NCBI GenBank assembly: GCA_012523385.1 | Contig: JAAYIO010000067.1 | Location: forward strand, 1-15,357 | Length of the DNA stretch: 15,357 nt | From: Methanomicrobiales archaeon | GTDB lineage: Archaea > Halobacteriota > Methanomicrobia > Methanomicrobiales > Methanomicrobiaceae | Direction: 5' to 3' | In this document: positions 13,872 through 15,357 of the stretch, one piece after another | Layout of the letters: every line of letters begins with the position of its first letter | Numbering within the stretch: the stretch's first letter is position 1 | The notes under the pieces: model-generated | Database searches by the model: none | What the model saw: only the letters and a program-made list of their open reading frames with translations | Told to the model about the DNA's origin: nothing | Program-made: the position numbers and the translations under genes

Positions 13872-13887
13872 GAGAATCAAGTCAGAT

Positions 13888-15357
13888 TCAGGGCCCAAGT
13901 ACCGGTTCCAGTGCCCAAACAGGAATATCAGGAGTCATCCCAAGTGCCCAGGTGATGATGGTAAACATCGCGACAGTCACAATAACTATGCCGATGACAT
14001 TAAGCACCCACCCAGTGCGCATCATATTATGCATGGTTATATAGCCGGAGCCATAGGCCACCGCATTCGGCGGGGTTGCAACCGGTAGCATGAATGCCAT
14101 TGACGCGGCAAAGGTGGCAGCGATCATCAGATACAACGGATTAATACCCATCGAAAGAGAGGTGACCGCCATGATAGGAATCATCACCGATGCCATCGCG
14201 GTATTTGACGTCACCTCAGTCAAAAGGGAGACAATAATACCCACCACAATCACTGCAAACACAATCGATAGACCATGGAAAATGGTGAAGGACTGAATGA
14301 TCTCCTGAGCAAGACCTGATGAAATGAATGCCTTTGAAAGCGCAATACCCCCACCGAAGAGGATCAAAATGCCCCACGGTATCTTTTTTGCCCATTCCCA
14401 GTTCATCGTGAAAATGCCCTGTTTCCAGTCAACCGGGAGCAGGAAGAGAAGGACTGCCCCTGCGATGGCAATAGTGGAGTCATCCACCCATGGCATATAG
14501 GTATTGATACCGGGGATGATGAGCCAGCCAATATCCTTTTCAGAACGCATAATCCAGGCAACAGCGGTCATCACAAAGACGATGAGAGTCCATCGTTCGC
14601 CCTTACTCATCGGGCCAAGTTCCTTGATTCTCTGCTGAATTATAGTATTCCCGTGGGAGATCTTTTTGGGCATATCCCGGTAGGGACCATACGTCAGCCA
14701 CAGACAGGCAACGGGGAGGAAGACCATCGCCAGCGGCACTCCGAACTTCATCCAGGTAAAGAAATCGATGGTGGGCGCCATGGGAAAGATAGCCTCCATC
14801 TGTGCAAGGAAGATACCGTTTGGAGGAGTGCCGATGATCGTTGCAAGTCCGCCAATACTGGCCGCATAGGCAATTGAGATAACAATACATTCTGCAAAGG
14901 CACGCTGCGATTTATCCATCTCATCAAGTTTCAGATCCTTTTTCGGCAGAATGGTGGCAATGATGGCAATAGCGATGGGAATCATCATCATCGCCGTTGC
15001 AGTATTTGATATCCACATCGAGAGGAATGCTGTTGCAATCATGAACCCGAAAATGAGCATGCGTGAACTCGAACCAGCCTTATTGAGAATCGTTAGTGCA
15101 ATCCGTTCATGCAGACCCCAGCGTTGCATGGACATCGCAATGATAAAACCACCCAGAAAAAGGAAGATGACCTTATCAGCATACGGAGCTGTTGCCTCAG
15201 TGGCTTTCAACACGCCGAGGGCAGGAAAGAGAACAATGGGCAAAAGAGCAGTCGCCTGAATAGGAATGGCCTCAGTGATCCACCAGATCACCATCAGGGC
15301 AGTAGCTGCTGCGGTCGCCTGCACCGGGAAAAAGGCGGGGTCCATGGGCCAGAGAAG
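13888..15357 (-). CDS. SLC13/DASS-family anion transporter (5' end beyond window)
   Basis: The frame is open to the right edge, 489 codons. An ATG at 15345 is in frame, but LLWP precedes it and the family's usual first helix is missing, so the true start lies outside. Numbered from that Met, the two Na+-coordinating SNT motifs are SNTATA at 113 and SNTAMA at 380, with the paired GTPPN (172-176) and ATPPN (423-427). GGFIIAMSMQRWGLHERIAL is also typical, and about ten helices are visible. Members import dicarboxylates, sulfate or phosphate with sodium. The substrate cannot be told here; in a methanogen, uptake of succinate-type carboxylates or sulfate are both reasonable. The ends look normal and no key residue is missing. 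Confidence 0.92.
   Translation of the reverse strand, partial: LLWPMDPAFFPVQATAAATALMVIWWITEAIPIQATALLPIVLFPALGVLKATEATAPYADKVIFLFLGGFIIAMSMQRWGLHERIALTILNKAGSSSRMLIFGFMIATAFLSMWISNTATAMMMIPIAIAIIATILPKKDLKLDEMDKSQRAFAECIVISIAYAASIGGLATIIGTPPNGIFLAQMEAIFPMAPTIDFFTWMKFGVPLAMVFLPVACLWLTYGPYRDMPKKISHGNTIIQQRIKELGPMSKGERWTLIVFVMTAVAWIMRSEKDIGWLIIPGINTYMPWVDDSTIAIAGAVLLFLLPVDWKQGIFTMNWEWAKKIPWGILILFGGGIALSKAFISSGLAQEIIQSFTIFHGLSIVFAVIVVGIIVSLLTEVTSNTAMASVMIPIMAVTSLSMGINPLYLMIAATFAASMAFMLPVATPPNAVAYGSGYITMHNMMRTGWVLNVIGIVIVTVAMFTIITWALGMTPDIPVWALEPVLGP

Overview
The window looks like chromosomal DNA from a methanogenic euryarchaeon, most likely of the Methanomicrobiales (inference). The strongest markers are a methanofuran-biosynthesis kinase (MfnE type), an archaeal EF-1beta preceded by its usual small four-CxxC zinc-ribbon partner, a TATA-binding protein, archaeal TATA-type promoters with very short leaders, oligo-T terminators, and many exported or membrane proteins of archaeal type. 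I see no rRNA, tRNA, CRISPR array, insertion sequence or prophage.

Left part (1-5700, all minus strand): the 5' part of a lipoprotein gene runs off the left edge. Next comes a tight three-gene operon, 4588 to 1125: an ABC ATPase, an ABC-2 permease, and an exported NEW3-type multidomain protein with one membrane anchor. Upstream lie a TATA box and two interleaved inverted repeats. A membrane-anchored protein of unknown function follows, and behind it a 64-codon fragment that looks like the decayed C-terminus of a PGF-CTERM-type surface protein.

Middle (5700-9840): a divergent TBP paralogue on the plus strand has repeats in its upstream region. A 343-bp gap after it holds an unassigned promoter-palindrome unit and a possible small RNA. 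On the minus strand follow a polytopic membrane protein resembling haloarchaeal DUF7544 proteins, a bactofilin-like polymer-forming membrane protein, and a flavodoxin whose N-terminal FMN loop is one base out of frame with the rest.

Right part (10122-15357): a minus-strand housekeeping cluster (mfnE, zinc ribbon, EF-1beta) is divergent from a plus-strand exported lamin-tail/phospholipase-D-like protein. An OB-fold membrane-anchored protein follows, convergent with a small basic protein of unknown function. A SLC13/DASS-type anion transporter runs off the right edge.

No complete new system is evident. The best leads are the flavodoxin frameshift, the extra TBP with its upstream repeats, the orphan promoter/ncRNA candidate at 6594-6798, the PGF-CTERM remnant, and several promoter-proximal inverted repeats. 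All functional calls come from reading motifs by eye; no database search was run.
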